Positions 41,267 through 50,703 are shown, counted from the first letter of the stretch. The stretch: 64,000 nucleotides of DNA from Pseudomonas entomophila (GCF_023277925.1 NZ_CP063832.1:3718501-3782500), one strand, 5' to 3'. Numbers and translations: made by a program. The notes: generated by a model from the letters alone, not told the origin.

Positions 41267-41527
41267 TCAAGCGTTGCCTGGCTCGCTGTCGCCGTGCTCG
41301 GCATCGGACGGGCTTGGCAGACGAACCGGACGGGCAGGTACGACGGTCGAAATGGCGTGCTTGTAGACCATCTGGCTGACGGTGTTCTTCAGCAGCACAA
41401 CGAACTGGTCGAAGGATTCAATCTGACCCTGCAGCTTGATCCCGTTGACCAGATAGATCGAAACCGGGACTTTTTCTTTTCTCAAGGTGTTCAAGTAAGG
41501 GTCTTGTAGCGAATGCCCTTTTGACAT
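41267..41527 (-). CDS. hfq: RNA chaperone Hfq
   Basis: An 86-residue Sm-like protein. The Sm1 region includes [12 protein letters not shown] and V-N-G-I-K-L-Q-G, and Sm2 is Y-K-H-A-I-S-T-V-V. It has a short Pseudomonas C-terminus rich in Pro/Ser/Asp. It pairs sRNAs with mRNAs and controls carbon-catabolite repression with Crc in this genus. It is between miaA and hflX as in the conserved superoperon. Confidence 0.98.
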   Translation of the reverse strand: MSKGHSLQDPYLNTLRKEKVPVSIYLVNGIKLQGQIESFDQFVVLLKNTVSQMVYKHAISTVVPARPVRLPSPSDAEHGDSEPGNA

Positions 41528-41620
41528 ATGCCGCACTCCTGTAAGGATCAATAGTAGAAAAACAAGAAATTCGATGATTCATGCCGTCTTTCGTAAGAAT
41601 AGACGGCTATAAGCAGGGAC

Positions 41621-42592
41621 TCAGCTCAATATGGAGACGGCCCCAAGGTATTTCAAGGTGCGGGACAGATTGTCGCAGGCCAGGCTGTCTAGCCAGTGCA
41701 CGCCTTCCCAGCCGCGCAACCAGGTGAACTGTCGCTTGGCCAGCTGGCGGGTGGCAATGATACCGCGTTCTTGCATCTCATTCTCAGTCAACTGACCGTC
41801 GAGATAGTCCCAAACCTGTCGATAGCCCACTGCTCGTATAGACGGCAGCCCCGCGTGCAAGTCACTTCTGGCGCGCAGCGATCGGACCTCGTCGACGAAG
41901 CCCTGTTCCAGCATCTGCGAAAATCGTAGCGCAATTCGCTGATGCAAAATGTGACGATCTGTAGGAGCAATCGCCAAACTCGCGACAGTATAGGGCAAAT
42001 GCCCGCTCGCGCCTGCGTCTGCGCCGCGACTTTCCGCGAATTGACGCTGGCGGTGGACAGTCATGCTCTCGCCACTTACACGGTATACCTCAAGCGCGCG
42101 AATCAGGCGCTGCGGGTCATTCGGATGGATGCGTGCGGCCGATTCCGGGTCCACCTCGGCCAGTTGCCGATGCAGTTCGGCCAGGCCCAGCGCGCTTGCC
42201 TGTGCCTCAAGCTCGGCGCGCACCGTGGTGTCGGCCGGTGGCATGTCGGCCAGGCCGTCGACCAGCGCCTTGTAATAAAGCATGGTGCCACCCACCAGCA
42301 GCGGGATCTTGCCCCGCGAGGTGATCTCGGCCATGGCTTCGAGTGCATCGCTGCAGAACTGCTTGGCCGAATAGCTCTCGACCGGGTCGAGAATGTCGAT
42401 CAGCCGATGCGGATGGGCGGCCAGGACCTCTTTCGAGGGTTTGGCAGTGCCGATGTCCATGCCACGATAAACCAGTGCCGAGTCGACACTGATCAGTTCG
42501 CACGGCAGCACCTGGGTCAGTTCGATAGCCAGGTCGGTCTTGCCGGCCGCGGTCGGGCCCATGAGAAATATTGCCGGGGGTTTGCCAGTCAT
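41621..42592 (-). CDS. miaA: tRNA dimethylallyltransferase MiaA
   Basis: A 323-residue enzyme adding a dimethylallyl group to A37 of tRNAs reading UNN codons. It has P-loop [10 protein letters not shown] (near 11-20), [18 protein letters not shown] and G-G-T-M-L-Y-Y-K-A. The mutL stop codon sits at 42594, one base before this start. Promoters for hfq often lie inside miaA; none was assigned here. Confidence 0.96.
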   Translation of the reverse strand: MTGKPPAIFLMGPTAAGKTDLAIELTQVLPCELISVDSALVYRGMDIGTAKPSKEVLAAHPHRLIDILDPVESYSAKQFCSDALEAMAEITSRGKIPLLVGGTMLYYKALVDGLADMPPADTTVRAELEAQASALGLAELHRQLAEVDPESAARIHPNDPQRLIRALEVYRVSGESMTVHRQRQFAESRGADAGASGHLPYTVASLAIAPTDRHILHQRIALRFSQMLEQGFVDEVRSLRARSDLHAGLPSIRAVGYRQVWDYLDGQLTENEMQERGIIATRQLAKRQFTWLRGWEGVHWLDSLACDNLSRTLKYLGAVSILS

Positions 42593-42593
42593 T

Positions 42594-44492
42594 TCATCGC
42601 CCCCGCAGGAACAGCTTGTCCAGGTCGTCCAGGCCCATCTGGGTCCAGGTCGGCCGGCCATGGTTGCACTGGCCGCTGCGCTCGGTGTTTTCCATGTCGC
42701 GCAGCAGCGCGTTCATTTCCGGGATGGCCAGGCGCCGATTGGCGCGCACCGCGCCGTGGCAGGCCATGGTCCCGAGCAGTTCGTTCAGGTGCGCCTGGAT
42801 CCGGTCGCTGGTGCCGTACTCCATGAGGTCGGCGAGCACGTCCTGCACCAGGCGGTTGGCCTCGGCCTGTTTAAGCAGTGCCGGGATCTGGCGGATCGCC
42901 ACGGTTTCCGGGCCCAGGCGCTGCAGCTCGAAGCCCAGGCGCTGGAACCACTGGGCGTGCTCCTCGGCGCAGTCCGCCTCACGCTGGCTCAGCGCCAGCG
43001 ACTCCGGCACCAGCAGCGGCTGCCCGCTCAGGCCCTCGCTGGCCATGGCCACCTTGAGGCGTTCGTACATGATCCGCTCGTGGGCGGCGTGCATATCCAC
43101 CAACACCAGGCCGACGGCGTTCTCGGCGAGGATGTAGATGCCCTTGAGCTGGGCGAGGGCGTAGCCCAGCGGCGGAATATCGCCTTGGCTCTCTGGCAAG
43201 GAAGCAGGCGCGGTGCCGTCCAGCGGCGCGTAGAACTCACGGTACACCGACTGGGCCTCGGCGACCGGCAGCGGCTGCGATGGACGCGGCGTGTATTGAT
43301 ACTGGTAACCCGATCCAGCGCCACTGCCCGAAGTGAATGACTGACGCGGCTCGGCCTGTGGCTGCTCCAGCACAGGCGAAGCCAGGCGCATTTCACCTTG
43401 CGGACCGAACTCGCCAACCTGCTGCCCGCTGGGGCGGACGATCTCGCTGGCAGCGGCAGGCGCTGCCAACTGATCTTCCGGGCGCACATCGGCCAGGGCA
43501 CGGTGCAGGGTGCCATAGAGGAAGTCGTGGACCATCCGCCCTTCGCGGAAACGCACTTCGTGCTTGGTCGGGTGCACGTTGACGTCGACGCCGGTCGGGT
43601 CGCATTCGAGGAACAGCACGAAAGTCGGGTGCCGACCGTTGAACAGAACATCGCGGTAGGCCTGACGCACCGCGTGGGCCACCAGTTTGTCGCGCACGGC
43701 GCGGCCATTGACGAAGAAATACTGCAGGTCGGCCTGGCTGCGCGAGAAGGTCGGCAAGCCGACCCAGCCCCACAGGCGCAGGCCATTACGTTCAACATCG
43801 ATCGGCAGCGCCTGCTCGAGGAAACCTGGGCCACAGATCGTGCCGACGCGCCGCGCCCGGGCCATCTCGTCGGAGGCTTCGTGCAGGCTGAAGATGGTCT
43901 TGCCGTTGTGGCGCAGGTGGAAGCCCACATCGAAGCGCGCCAGCGCCAGGCGCCGGATCACTTCCTGCAGGTGGTCGAATTCGGTCTTCTCGGCCTTGAG
44001 GAACTTGCGCCGGGCCGGCGTGTTGAAAAACAGGTCGCGCACTTCGACGGACGTGCCGACCGGGTGCGCGGCAGGCTGCACGCGCGGGGTCATGTCACGG
44101 CCCTCGGTTTCCACTTGCCAGGCTTCACCGGCGTCGGCGGTGCGCGAAGTCAGGGTCAGCCGTGCCACCGAACTGATCGAAGCCAGGGCCTCGCCGCGAA
44201 AGCCCAGGCTGAGCACGCCTTCGAGGTCTTCCAGCTCGCGGATCTTGCTGGTGGCGTGACGCGCCAACGCCAACGGCAGGTCGTCCGGCGCGATGCCGCC
44301 ACCATTGTCACGCACGCGCAGCAGCTTCACGCCGCCCTGCTCGACTTCGACTTCGATACGCCGGGCGCCGGAGTCCAGGCTGTTTTCCAGCAGTTCCTTG
44401 GCCACCGAGGCCGGGCGCTCGACCACCTCGCCAGCGGCGATCTGGTTGGCCAGCCGCGGGCTGAGCAGCTGGATACGCGAACCGCCACTCAT
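42594..44492 (-). CDS. mutL: DNA mismatch repair protein MutL
   Basis: The 632-residue GHKL ATPase has N-terminal motifs [14 protein letters not shown] and [10 protein letters not shown], and a C-terminal dimerisation domain (about 440-632). A Gln/Pro/Ser-rich linker (near 360-430) joins them. It links mismatch recognition by MutS to downstream repair. It overlaps amiB by four bases. Confidence 0.96.
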   Translation of the reverse strand: MSGGSRIQLLSPRLANQIAAGEVVERPASVAKELLENSLDSGARRIEVEVEQGGVKLLRVRDNGGGIAPDDLPLALARHATSKIRELEDLEGVLSLGFRGEALASISSVARLTLTSRTADAGEAWQVETEGRDMTPRVQPAAHPVGTSVEVRDLFFNTPARRKFLKAEKTEFDHLQEVIRRLALARFDVGFHLRHNGKTIFSLHEASDEMARARRVGTICGPGFLEQALPIDVERNGLRLWGWVGLPTFSRSQADLQYFFVNGRAVRDKLVAHAVRQAYRDVLFNGRHPTFVLFLECDPTGVDVNVHPTKHEVRFREGRMVHDFLYGTLHRALADVRPEDQLAAPAAASEIVRPSGQQVGEFGPQGEMRLASPVLEQPQAEPRQSFTSGSGAGSGYQYQYTPRPSQPLPVAEAQSVYREFYAPLDGTAPASLPESQGDIPPLGYALAQLKGIYILAENAVGLVLVDMHAAHERIMYERLKVAMASEGLSGQPLLVPESLALSQREADCAEEHAQWFQRLGFELQRLGPETVAIRQIPALLKQAEANRLVQDVLADLMEYGTSDRIQAHLNELLGTMACHGAVRANRRLAIPEMNALLRDMENTERSGQCNHGRPTWTQMGLDDLDKLFLRGR

Positions 44493-45919
44493 TGCTGGGA
44501 CGCCAGGGTGGTAGCCGGGATGTCGAGGTGCTGGCCGACCTTCAACTCGTCAGTTTTCAGGTTATTGCTGCTGCGCAGGGCCGTGACGCTGACTTGGTAG
44601 CGCACGGCGATCATCGCCAGCGTCTCGCCTGGGCGCACGGTGTGGTCGCGTGGCCCTTGGGCGATCTTGCCGCTGTCGCGCAGCCAGGCGATGTAGGTGC
44701 CCGGTGGCGGGTTCTGCTGGAAGAACTGGCGCACACCGGTGTGAATCGAACGCGCCAGCGCCTGCTGGTGGCTCTTGGTTGCCAGTTTCGAAGCCTCGTT
44801 GGCGTTGGAAATGAATCCGGTTTCAACGAGGATCGATGGAATGTCCGGCGACTTCAGCACCATGAACCCGGCCTGTTCAACCCGCTGTTTGTGCAACGGC
44901 GTCACCCGCCCCATGTTGCCCAGCACCTTCTGCCCGACGTTGAGGCTGGAGCTGAGCGTGGCGGTCATCGACAGGTCGAGGAGCACGCCTGCAAGCATGC
45001 GATCCTTGTCATCAAGGCTGACATTACCGGCACCACCGATCAGGTCGGAGCGGTTTTCCGTGTCGGCCAGCCAGCGTGCGGTCTCAGAGGTCGCGCCACG
45101 GTCGGACAGGGCGAACACCGACGCACCGAAGGCGGCCGTGGACGGCGCGGCGTCGGCGTGAATAGAGACGAACAGGTCGGCGCCCTTCTTGCGGGCGATC
45201 TCGGTGCGCTTGCGCAGCGGGATGAAGTAGTCGCCGGTGCGGGTAAGCTCGGCGCGATAGCCCTTCTCGGTGTTGATCTGGCGCTGCAGCTCCCTGGCGA
45301 TCTCCAGTACGATATCTTTCTCGTGTTGGCCGCGCGAGCCCGAGGCACCTGGGTCTTCACCACCGTGGCCGGCATCGATGGCGACGACGATGTCACGCTT
45401 GCCGGCGGGTGCCGGCGGCAGCTTAATGGCCGGCTGTGCTGGCGTCACCGGCACTGCGGGCGTGGTGGCCGGTGGCTGCGGTGTGGGCGGCGGCGTCGGG
45501 TTGCTGGCAGCGATGGCGTCGGCTTCCTGGTCGTACAGGTCGACCACCAGGCGGTTGCCGTACTGGGCATTCGGCGCCAAGACGAAACTTTTCGGTGAGA
45601 CGGCCTTTTTCAGGTCGACCACCACGCGCAGGTCGGTGGGTGTGCGCTGGGCCGAACGCACGCTGGTGATCGGCGTGTTCGAGGTGGAAACGTTCAGCGG
45701 CGCACCCAATGTCGCGCCATTGATGTCGATCACCAGGCGATCGGGCGCGGTCAGGGTGAAGACGCTGTGCTGCACAGGCCCGGACAGGTCGAAGACCAGC
45801 CGCGTGTTGTCCGGAGCGCGCCACAGGCGCATGCTCTTGACTTGAGTGACGGCCAGAGCGTCGACGGTCACCGCGGTCAGCAGCAGCCCAACGACGGCGA
45901 CCAGTGCGCGTATGCGCAT
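44489..45919 (-). CDS. amiB: N-acetylmuramoyl-L-alanine amidase AmiB with LysM
   Basis: A 476-residue periplasmic amidase. Features in order: signal peptide (to about 21), AMIN domain (about 25-130), Pro/Thr linker, Amidase_3 zinc domain (about 180-400, with [20 protein letters not shown] and S-I-L-V-E-T-G-F), and C-terminal LysM (about 425-470). It splits septal peptidoglycan during cell separation. ATG 45919 has GGGG six bases upstream. Confidence 0.93.
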   Translation of the reverse strand: MRIRALVAVVGLLLTAVTVDALAVTQVKSMRLWRAPDNTRLVFDLSGPVQHSVFTLTAPDRLVIDINGATLGAPLNVSTSNTPITSVRSAQRTPTDLRVVVDLKKAVSPKSFVLAPNAQYGNRLVVDLYDQEADAIAASNPTPPPTPQPPATTPAVPVTPAQPAIKLPPAPAGKRDIVVAIDAGHGGEDPGASGSRGQHEKDIVLEIARELQRQINTEKGYRAELTRTGDYFIPLRKRTEIARKKGADLFVSIHADAAPSTAAFGASVFALSDRGATSETARWLADTENRSDLIGGAGNVSLDDKDRMLAGVLLDLSMTATLSSSLNVGQKVLGNMGRVTPLHKQRVEQAGFMVLKSPDIPSILVETGFISNANEASKLATKSHQQALARSIHTGVRQFFQQNPPPGTYIAWLRDSGKIAQGPRDHTVRPGETLAMIAVRYQVSVTALRSSNNLKTDELKVGQHLDIPATTLASQQ

Positions 45920-45931
45920 ACCTTTCCCCAC

Positions 45932-46405
45932 TTACTGTTTGAATGCTTCGGCCAGAACGGCACACCAGGATTCGCCGCGTGCCCCCTGCGGCGACAGGTT
46001 CAGCGAACGTCCGCCCGCTTGCGGGCTTATGGTAATGGTCAGGTCGGGCTTTGGCAAAACGCCCGCACCTTTATCGGGCCATTCGAACAGGCACAGCGGA
46101 TCGCCCTCGAAATAGTCGCGAATGCCCATGAACTCGAGCTCTTCCGGGTCGACCAGGCGGTAGAGGTCGAAGTGGAAGGCTCGAATGTCGCCGATTTCAT
46201 AGGGTTCAACGACAGTAAAGGTCGGACTTTTCACCGGCCCGGTATGACCAAGACCACGAATCAGGCCACGTGAAAGCGTGGTTTTGCCCGCGCCCAGGTC
46301 GCCCTCGAGAAAGATCACGCCACGGCCGCCGGTCACGTCGGCCAGCTTTGCGCCGAAGGCGACGGTGGCCGGCTCGTCTGGCAAAAACAGGGTTACACCT
46401 GACAC
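45932..46405 (-). CDS. tsaE: tRNA t6A threonylcarbamoyladenosine ATPase TsaE (GTG start)
   Basis: The 157-residue P-loop ATPase has E-G-D-L-G-A-G-K-T-T-L-S-R-G (near 34-47), S-P-T-F-T near 60 and a C-terminal W. It drives the TsaBDE complex making t6A37 on ANN-decoding tRNAs. The GTG at 46405 has GGAGGAG eight bases upstream and overlaps the nnrD end by 13 bases. Confidence 0.94.
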   Translation of the reverse strand: MSGVTLFLPDEPATVAFGAKLADVTGGRGVIFLEGDLGAGKTTLSRGLIRGLGHTGPVKSPTFTVVEPYEIGDIRAFHFDLYRLVDPEELEFMGIRDYFEGDPLCLFEWPDKGAGVLPKPDLTITISPQAGGRSLNLSPQGARGESWCAVLAEAFKQ

Positions 46406-47244
46406 GCTGAATGCTCCTCCAATAACGCTCTAATGACCGGGGCCAGATCGCTGGCCGCCAGTCCTCTACCTTTAATACCCAGGCGCTCGCCAGCACAGGC
46501 GTGCAGCCATACTCCCAGGCACGCGGCCTGCCATGCCTCCAGCCCCTGGGCCAGCAGCGCCGCCAGCACACCGGTCAGCACATCGCCCAAGCCAGCACCG
46601 GCCATGGCCGAGTGCCCTCGCTCGCACAACGCCAATTGCCCGGCAGGGTCGGCCACCAGCGTACCCGCGCCCTTTAGCACGCAGACGCTGGCATAGCGGC
46701 GCGCCAGCTTGCGCGCCGCGCCTGCCCGGTCGGCCTGCACGGCCTCGGTGGAGATACCCAACAGGCGCGCCGCCTCGCCCGGATGCGGCGTCAAGATGCT
46801 GCCGCTGGGCAAGGCCAGTGGCGTGCCCGCCAGCAGGTTGAGGGCATCTGCGTCCCAGACTTGCGGCAGATGGGCATGGCTCACCACCGACAACAGGCTG
46901 CGCCCCCAGGCCGCCTGCCCCAGACCGGGGCCGACCACCAGCACCGAGGCCCGCGCGAGCGGGTTCATCAGCTGATTGGCCGTGGTCACGCCCAGCCACA
47001 TGATCTCCGGCAGCCGGGCCAGCCCGGCCCCGACATGCTCGGGGCGAGTCGCCACGCTGACCAGGCCGGCGCCACATCGCAGCGCCGCCTCACTGCTGAG
47101 CATGACCGCACCACCGGTACCCAGGTCGCCACCCACTACCAGTACATGACCGAAATCGCCCTTGTGGGCGTCGGCGGCGCGTGGCGGTAATCTGGCCAAG
47201 GTCAGGCTGCTGAGCAACATTGTGGGATGTTTGGTCTGAGGCAT
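46393..47244 (-). CDS. nnrD: ADP/ATP-dependent NAD(P)H-hydrate dehydratase (NnrD domain only)
   Basis: A 283-residue ribokinase-like protein with the YjeF C-terminal domain motifs: H-K-G-D-F-G-H-V-L-V-V-G-G, G-P-G-L-G, D-A-D-A-L-N-L-L-A, T-P-H-P-G-E-A-A-R-L-L, and G-A-G-L-G-D-V-L-T-G. It repairs hydrated NAD(P)H. Unlike E. coli Nnr it lacks the N-terminal epimerase (NnrE) domain, so epimerisation must be supplied elsewhere or occur spontaneously. It is divergent from queG. Confidence 0.9.
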   Translation of the reverse strand: MPQTKHPTMLLSSLTLARLPPRAADAHKGDFGHVLVVGGDLGTGGAVMLSSEAALRCGAGLVSVATRPEHVGAGLARLPEIMWLGVTTANQLMNPLARASVLVVGPGLGQAAWGRSLLSVVSHAHLPQVWDADALNLLAGTPLALPSGSILTPHPGEAARLLGISTEAVQADRAGAARKLARRYASVCVLKGAGTLVADPAGQLALCERGHSAMAGAGLGDVLTGVLAALLAQGLEAWQAACLGVWLHACAGERLGIKGRGLAASDLAPVIRALLEEHSACQV

Positions 47245-47309
47245 GGGGTCAAAGGCTCCGATGTCTGGCAGAATTATACGCACCTGTGCCTGTAATGCCT
47301 TATCCATCC

Positions 47310-48374
47310 ATGCCTGCCAATACTCCAGACATCGCCACACTGGCCCAATCGATCAAGGATTGGGGCCTCGAGCTCGGTTTTGCCCATGTCGGCATCGCCG
47401 GGGTCGAGCTTGGCGAGCACGAACAACACCTGCAGCGTTGGTTGGCGGCTGGCTACAACGGTGAAATGGAGTACATGGGCGACCATGGCCACAAGCGCTC
47501 GCGCCCGGCCGAGCTGATCCCCGGCACCTTGCGGGTGATCTCGCTGCGCATGGACTACCTGCCCGGCGACACGCAGATGGCCAAGCGTCTGGCGGAGCCG
47601 GAAAAGGCCTATATCTCACGCTATGCCCTGGGTCGTGACTACCACAAGCTGGTTCGCAAGCGCGTGCAGCACTTTGCCGACCGTATCCAGGAAGCCATTG
47701 GCCCGTTCGGCTACCGCGCCTTCGTCGACAGCGCCCCGGTGCTGGAGAAGGCCCTGGCACAAGAGGCCGGCTTGGGCTGGATCGGCAAGAACACTTTGTT
47801 GCTCAATCGCAAGGCCGGTAGCTACTTCTTCCTCGCCGAGCTGTTCGTCGACCTGCCTCTGCCGATCGATGGCGTACAGGGGAGCGATCATTGCGGGCGC
47901 TGCCAGGCGTGCCTGGACATCTGCCCGACCCAGGCCTTCATCGGGCCCTACCAGCTCGACGCGCGGCGCTGCATCTCTTACCTGACCATCGAATTGCGCC
48001 ATGCCATCCCGGTCGAACTGCGGCCGCTGATCGGCAACCGGGTGTTCGGTTGCGACGACTGCCAGATCGTTTGCCCGTGGAACCGCTTTGCCAAGACCAC
48101 GACCGAGGACGACTTCATGCCCCGGCGCGGCCTGGACAACATCGAGCTGGCCGAGCTGTTCCTGTGGGACGAGAAGCGCTTCCTCGCTCGTACCGAAGGT
48201 TCGCCTTTGCGGCGGGCGGGGTATGAACGGTTCCTGCGTAACCTGGCGGTGGGGTTGGGTAATGCACCGTCGACCATTCCGGTACTGGAAGCGTTGAATG
48301 CACGGCGAGATGATCCGTCGGATCTGGTACGTGAGCATGTGGAGTGGGCGCTGGCGCGGCACGGAGCGCTCTGA
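47310..48374 (+). CDS. queG: Epoxyqueuosine reductase QueG
   Basis: The 354-residue cobalamin and 4Fe-4S enzyme performs the last step of queuosine synthesis on tRNA. Two ferredoxin-like motifs are visible: C-G-R-C-Q-A-C-L-D-I-C-P-T (near 197) and C-D-D-C-Q-I-V-C-P-W (near 250), with a C-terminal HEAT-like segment. The ATG at 47310 starts M-P-A-N-T-P-D-I; another in-frame ATG at 47295 is possible, and neither has a strong Shine-Dalgarno. Confidence 0.93.
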   Translation: MPANTPDIATLAQSIKDWGLELGFAHVGIAGVELGEHEQHLQRWLAAGYNGEMEYMGDHGHKRSRPAELIPGTLRVISLRMDYLPGDTQMAKRLAEPEKAYISRYALGRDYHKLVRKRVQHFADRIQEAIGPFGYRAFVDSAPVLEKALAQEAGLGWIGKNTLLLNRKAGSYFFLAELFVDLPLPIDGVQGSDHCGRCQACLDICPTQAFIGPYQLDARRCISYLTIELRHAIPVELRPLIGNRVFGCDDCQIVCPWNRFAKTTTEDDFMPRRGLDNIELAELFLWDEKRFLARTEGSPLRRAGYERFLRNLAVGLGNAPSTIPVLEALNARRDDPSDLVREHVEWALARHGAL

Positions 48375-48384
48375 GCTTTGTCGT

Positions 48385-48426
48385 TTTCTGTTTCTGTTTC
48401 TGTTTCTGTTTCTGTTTCTGTTTCTG
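48385..48426. repeat. Hexanucleotide satellite (TTTCTG)7
   Basis: Seven perfect direct copies begin ten bases after the queG stop codon. Units are identical, suggesting recent slippage. Confidence 0.97.
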
Positions 48427-48429
48427 CGA

Positions 48430-48745
48430 TCAAAAGATTACCCATTTGGTCCGCTAGCGCCAGCTGCGCCAGGCTAGGCGCCGCGCGTAACTTCGCGACT
48501 TCAGGAGGCTGAGCGCAGGCGTCTGGAGGGCCGGGTGCGCAGCACCCTTCGGCGTTAGCCGAAGGCGCGAGATGTAGACTTGCGCAGCAAGTCGTAGGCC
48601 GCGCGGGCCCGGAAGGCGCCGGAGCGAAGGGACCCGGAGCGTAGCGGAGGGCCGTATGAACGGAGCGCAGCGTTTTTTGGTTACTTTTTGTCGCGTTTGA
48701 CAAAAAGTGACCCGCCGTAAGGGCGGAAAGGTGACTTCGAGTCGC
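48430..48745 (+). repeat. Hairpin-rich repeat, copy A
   Basis: Outer box GCGACTTCAGGAGGCTGAG starts at 48495. It is followed by hairpins GGGTGC-GCA-GCACCC, CCTTCGGC-GTTA-GCCGAAGG and GACTTGC-GCA-GCAAGTC. Then come the CCGGAGCG box (from 48634), hairpin ACTTTTTGTC-N6-GACAAAAAGT (48683-48708) and CCGCCGTAAGGGCGG. The string of stable stem-loops suggests a structured RNA or a mobile palindromic element. The outer limits are approximate. Confidence 0.65.
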
Positions 48746-48787
48746 CATTGTTAATGGATATACATATAACTATGAATACCCACTTAG

Positions 48788-48810
48788 CTTTGACTTTGAC
48801 TTTGACTTTT
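48788..48810. repeat. Short satellite (CTTTGA)3
   Basis: Three perfect units plus a partial lie in the centre between the two inverted hairpin repeats. This satellite differs from those on the outside. Confidence 0.85.
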
Positions 48811-48854
48811 AGAGTGCTGGCTTTGAAGTCTGTGAGCATATCCATTTGCAATAG

Positions 48855-49110
48855 AGACGCCAACTCACCTTTTCGCCCTTACGGCGACCTTCTTTTGCAC
48901 GCGGGCAAAAGAAGGCAAAAACCGCTGGCTCCATCATCCGGCCCCTACGCTTCGCTCCGGGGTTCCCTCACTCCGGCCTTGCTCCCGCGTGGACGCACTG
49001 AAGGGCCATCCATGGCCCATCAGTGCTCGACGGGCATCCATGCCCGTCGCCCCGCTACGCAAGTCCTACGTTCGGCCTCCTGAAGTCGCATTTGGCGGCG
49101 CCTGAACTAC
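48855..49110 (-). repeat. Hairpin-rich repeat, copy B (inverted relative to copy A)
   Basis: Read on the minus strand it shows the same order as copy A: GCGACTTCAGGAGGCCGAAC (49070-49089), hairpins including GACGGGCAT-GG-ATGCCCGTC and a long one centred on GGGCCAT-GG-ATGGCCC, the CCGGAGCG box, hairpin CCTTCTTTTGC-N6-GCAAAAGAAGG (48888-48915) and TCGCCGTAAGGGCGA. The stem sequences differ from copy A while pairing is kept. Confidence 0.65.
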
Positions 49111-49125
49111 CGCGCACTTAGAAGC

Positions 49126-49251
49126 AAGATCAAGATCAAGATCAAGATCAAGATCAAGATCAAGATCAAGATCAAGATCAAGATCAAGATCAAGATCAAG
49201 ATCAAGATCAAGATCAAGATCAAGATCAAGATCAAGATCAAGATCAAGATC
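49126..49251. repeat. Hexanucleotide satellite (AAGATC)21
   Basis: Twenty-one perfect head-to-tail units (126 bp) each carry one GATC. The array lies just outside copy B, as (TTTCTG)7 lies just outside copy A. Confidence 0.98.
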
Positions 49252-49347
49252 AAACGTTAAGCAGTAATTAGCGTATCGGCAGTTTCGCCAGCAAGCCGTC
49301 CCCTACAAATAAGGCAAATAAATCGAAAGCATACGCCCCAACCTGCA

Positions 49348-49959
49348 TCAATGCTGATCGTTGTAATGAAACTTGGGCATTTCCCAATGAAACCTGATCG
49401 CCAGCAACCGCACCAGGAAACCACCAAACAAGGTCAGCAGCATTGCCTGCTCCGCCGGCACCTTGAAGTACACGCACCCCAGGTAGAACCACGCTGCGGC
49501 GAACGACACGCTGGCATACAACTCACGCCGAAACACCAGCGGAATGTCATTGCAGAAAATGTCCCGCAAGATCCCGCCAAACACCCCGGTGATCACCCCG
49601 CTGATCGAAGCGACCAGGAACCCCTGCCCCATCTCCAGCGCGGTCATGCAGCCGATCAGCGTGAAGGCCACCAGCCCCAGCGCATCGAGCACCAGAAACA
49701 ACGAACGCAAGTGGCGCATCAAGGGTGCGATGAAGATGGTCAGCAGCGCCGCGAAACTGGTCAGCACCAGGTACTCCGGGTGCTTCACCCAGGTCAGCGG
49801 ATAGTGCCCGAGCAGCACGTCGCGTACCGAGCCACCCCCCAGCGCGGTGACACAGGCAATCAGCACCACGCCGAACCAGTCCATGCCTCGACGACCGGCT
49901 GACAGGGCGCCAGTCATGGCTTCGGCGGTGATGGCGATGAGGTAGAGCATCAGCAACAT
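49348..49959 (-). CDS. TRIC-type / UPF0126 (YicG-like) membrane channel protein
   Basis: The 203-residue protein has about seven helices made of two related halves. Each contains a G-G-x-x-R-D motif: G-G-G-S-V-R-D-V-L-L near 42-51 and G-G-I-L-R-D-I-F near 128-135. This is the UPF0126 signature of prokaryotic trimeric intracellular cation (TRIC) channel homologues. A related glycine-transporter role has been proposed for some members. Monocistronic, next to the hairpin-repeat block. Confidence 0.85.
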   Translation of the reverse strand: MLLMLYLIAITAEAMTGALSAGRRGMDWFGVVLIACVTALGGGSVRDVLLGHYPLTWVKHPEYLVLTSFAALLTIFIAPLMRHLRSLFLVLDALGLVAFTLIGCMTALEMGQGFLVASISGVITGVFGGILRDIFCNDIPLVFRRELYASVSFAAAWFYLGCVYFKVPAEQAMLLTLFGGFLVRLLAIRFHWEMPKFHYNDQH

Positions 49960-50015
49960 GGTGCAGGTCCGTGCGGGAAAGGCGCGCAGTCTAACCAGTC
50001 AAGCGGGGCACCAAA

Positions 50016-50042
50016 AGAGGGCGCGCCGACTATCATCGGCGC
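50016..50042 (-). terminator. Terminator-like hairpin after orn
   Basis: GCGCCGA / TCGGCGC stem with a 6-base loop is followed on the minus strand by GCCCTCTTTTGG. It lies just beyond the orn stop codon. Confidence 0.6.
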
Positions 50043-50051
50043 ACGGCACAC

Positions 50052-50594
50052 TCAGAACTTGATGAAGTGCTCACGGTAGTGGCGCAACTCGGCAATCGAC
50101 TCGCGGATATCGTCCAGCGCCAAGTGGGTGCTGCCCTTCTTGAAACTGTCACGCACATCCGGCGCCCAGCGTGCGGCAAGCTCCTTGAGGGTGGAGACGT
50201 CGAGGTTGCGGTAGTGGAAGTAGTTTTCCAGCCCACGCATGTGACGGTAAAGGAAGCGGCGATCCTGGCAAATGCTGTTGCCGCAGATCGGCGACTTGCC
50301 CTTCGGTACCCATTGCTCGAGGAAGGCAATGGTCTGGGCCTCGGCCTCGGCCATGCTCACCGTGCTCTCGCGCACACGTTGAGTGAGCCCCGAATTGCCA
50401 TGGGTGCGGGTGTTCCATTCATCCATGCGCGCCAACACTTCATCGCTGTGGTGGATGGCGATCACCGGCCCCTCGGCCAGGGTGTTCAGCTCGCTGTCGG
50501 TGACGATGGTGGCCATCTCGATGATGACGTCGCTGTCCGGATCCAGGCCGGTCATTTCCAGATCGATCCAGATCAGGTTCTGTGAGTTCTGCAT
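50052..50594 (-). CDS. orn: Oligoribonuclease
   Basis: A 180-residue DEDDh exonuclease. Motifs: I-D-L-E-M-T-G-L-D near 9-17, the [13 protein letters not shown] region near 106, and [10 protein letters not shown] near 157-166. It degrades 2-5 nt RNAs and pGpG, so it also finishes c-di-GMP turnover. It is divergent from rsgA. ATG 50594 is chosen over 50621 on family length. Confidence 0.96.
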   Translation of the reverse strand: MQNSQNLIWIDLEMTGLDPDSDVIIEMATIVTDSELNTLAEGPVIAIHHSDEVLARMDEWNTRTHGNSGLTQRVRESTVSMAEAEAQTIAFLEQWVPKGKSPICGNSICQDRRFLYRHMRGLENYFHYRNLDVSTLKELAARWAPDVRDSFKKGSTHLALDDIRESIAELRHYREHFIKF

Positions 50595-50703
50595 GAAAGG
50601 GCTCCTCTGATAGGCCGTCATATTAGCCTAGCGAGGTTGGTCGTGGGCGGGCCGTGCTAAACTGCCTGCCGTTTTCTTTCTGCCCCGCCGACACGGAACC
50701 TTC

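Larger units (their letters stand above)
48375..49347. other. Gene-free block of inverted hairpin repeats and hexanucleotide satellites
   Basis: No credible protein gene is found over about 970 bp. In order it holds: (TTTCTG)7; hairpin-rich copy A (about 48430-48745); a short AT-rich centre with (CTTTGA)3 flanked by AATGGATAT / ATATCCATT; copy B in inverse orientation (about 48855-49110); and (AAGATC)21. The two copies share an outer box, a central C-C-G-G-A-G-C-G box and an inner hairpin plus GCCGTAAGGGCG box. Open frames crossing it are low-complexity and differ between the copies. Confidence 0.7.

Noticed and set aside
48748..49083. 111-codon frame across the inverted repeat block
   Set aside because: It runs over satellites and hairpins, has no ribosome site and no conservation between the two repeat copies; treated as non-coding.
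49126..49251. CRISPR-like array
   Set aside because: Units are 6 bp with no spacers and no cas genes nearby; it is a simple satellite.
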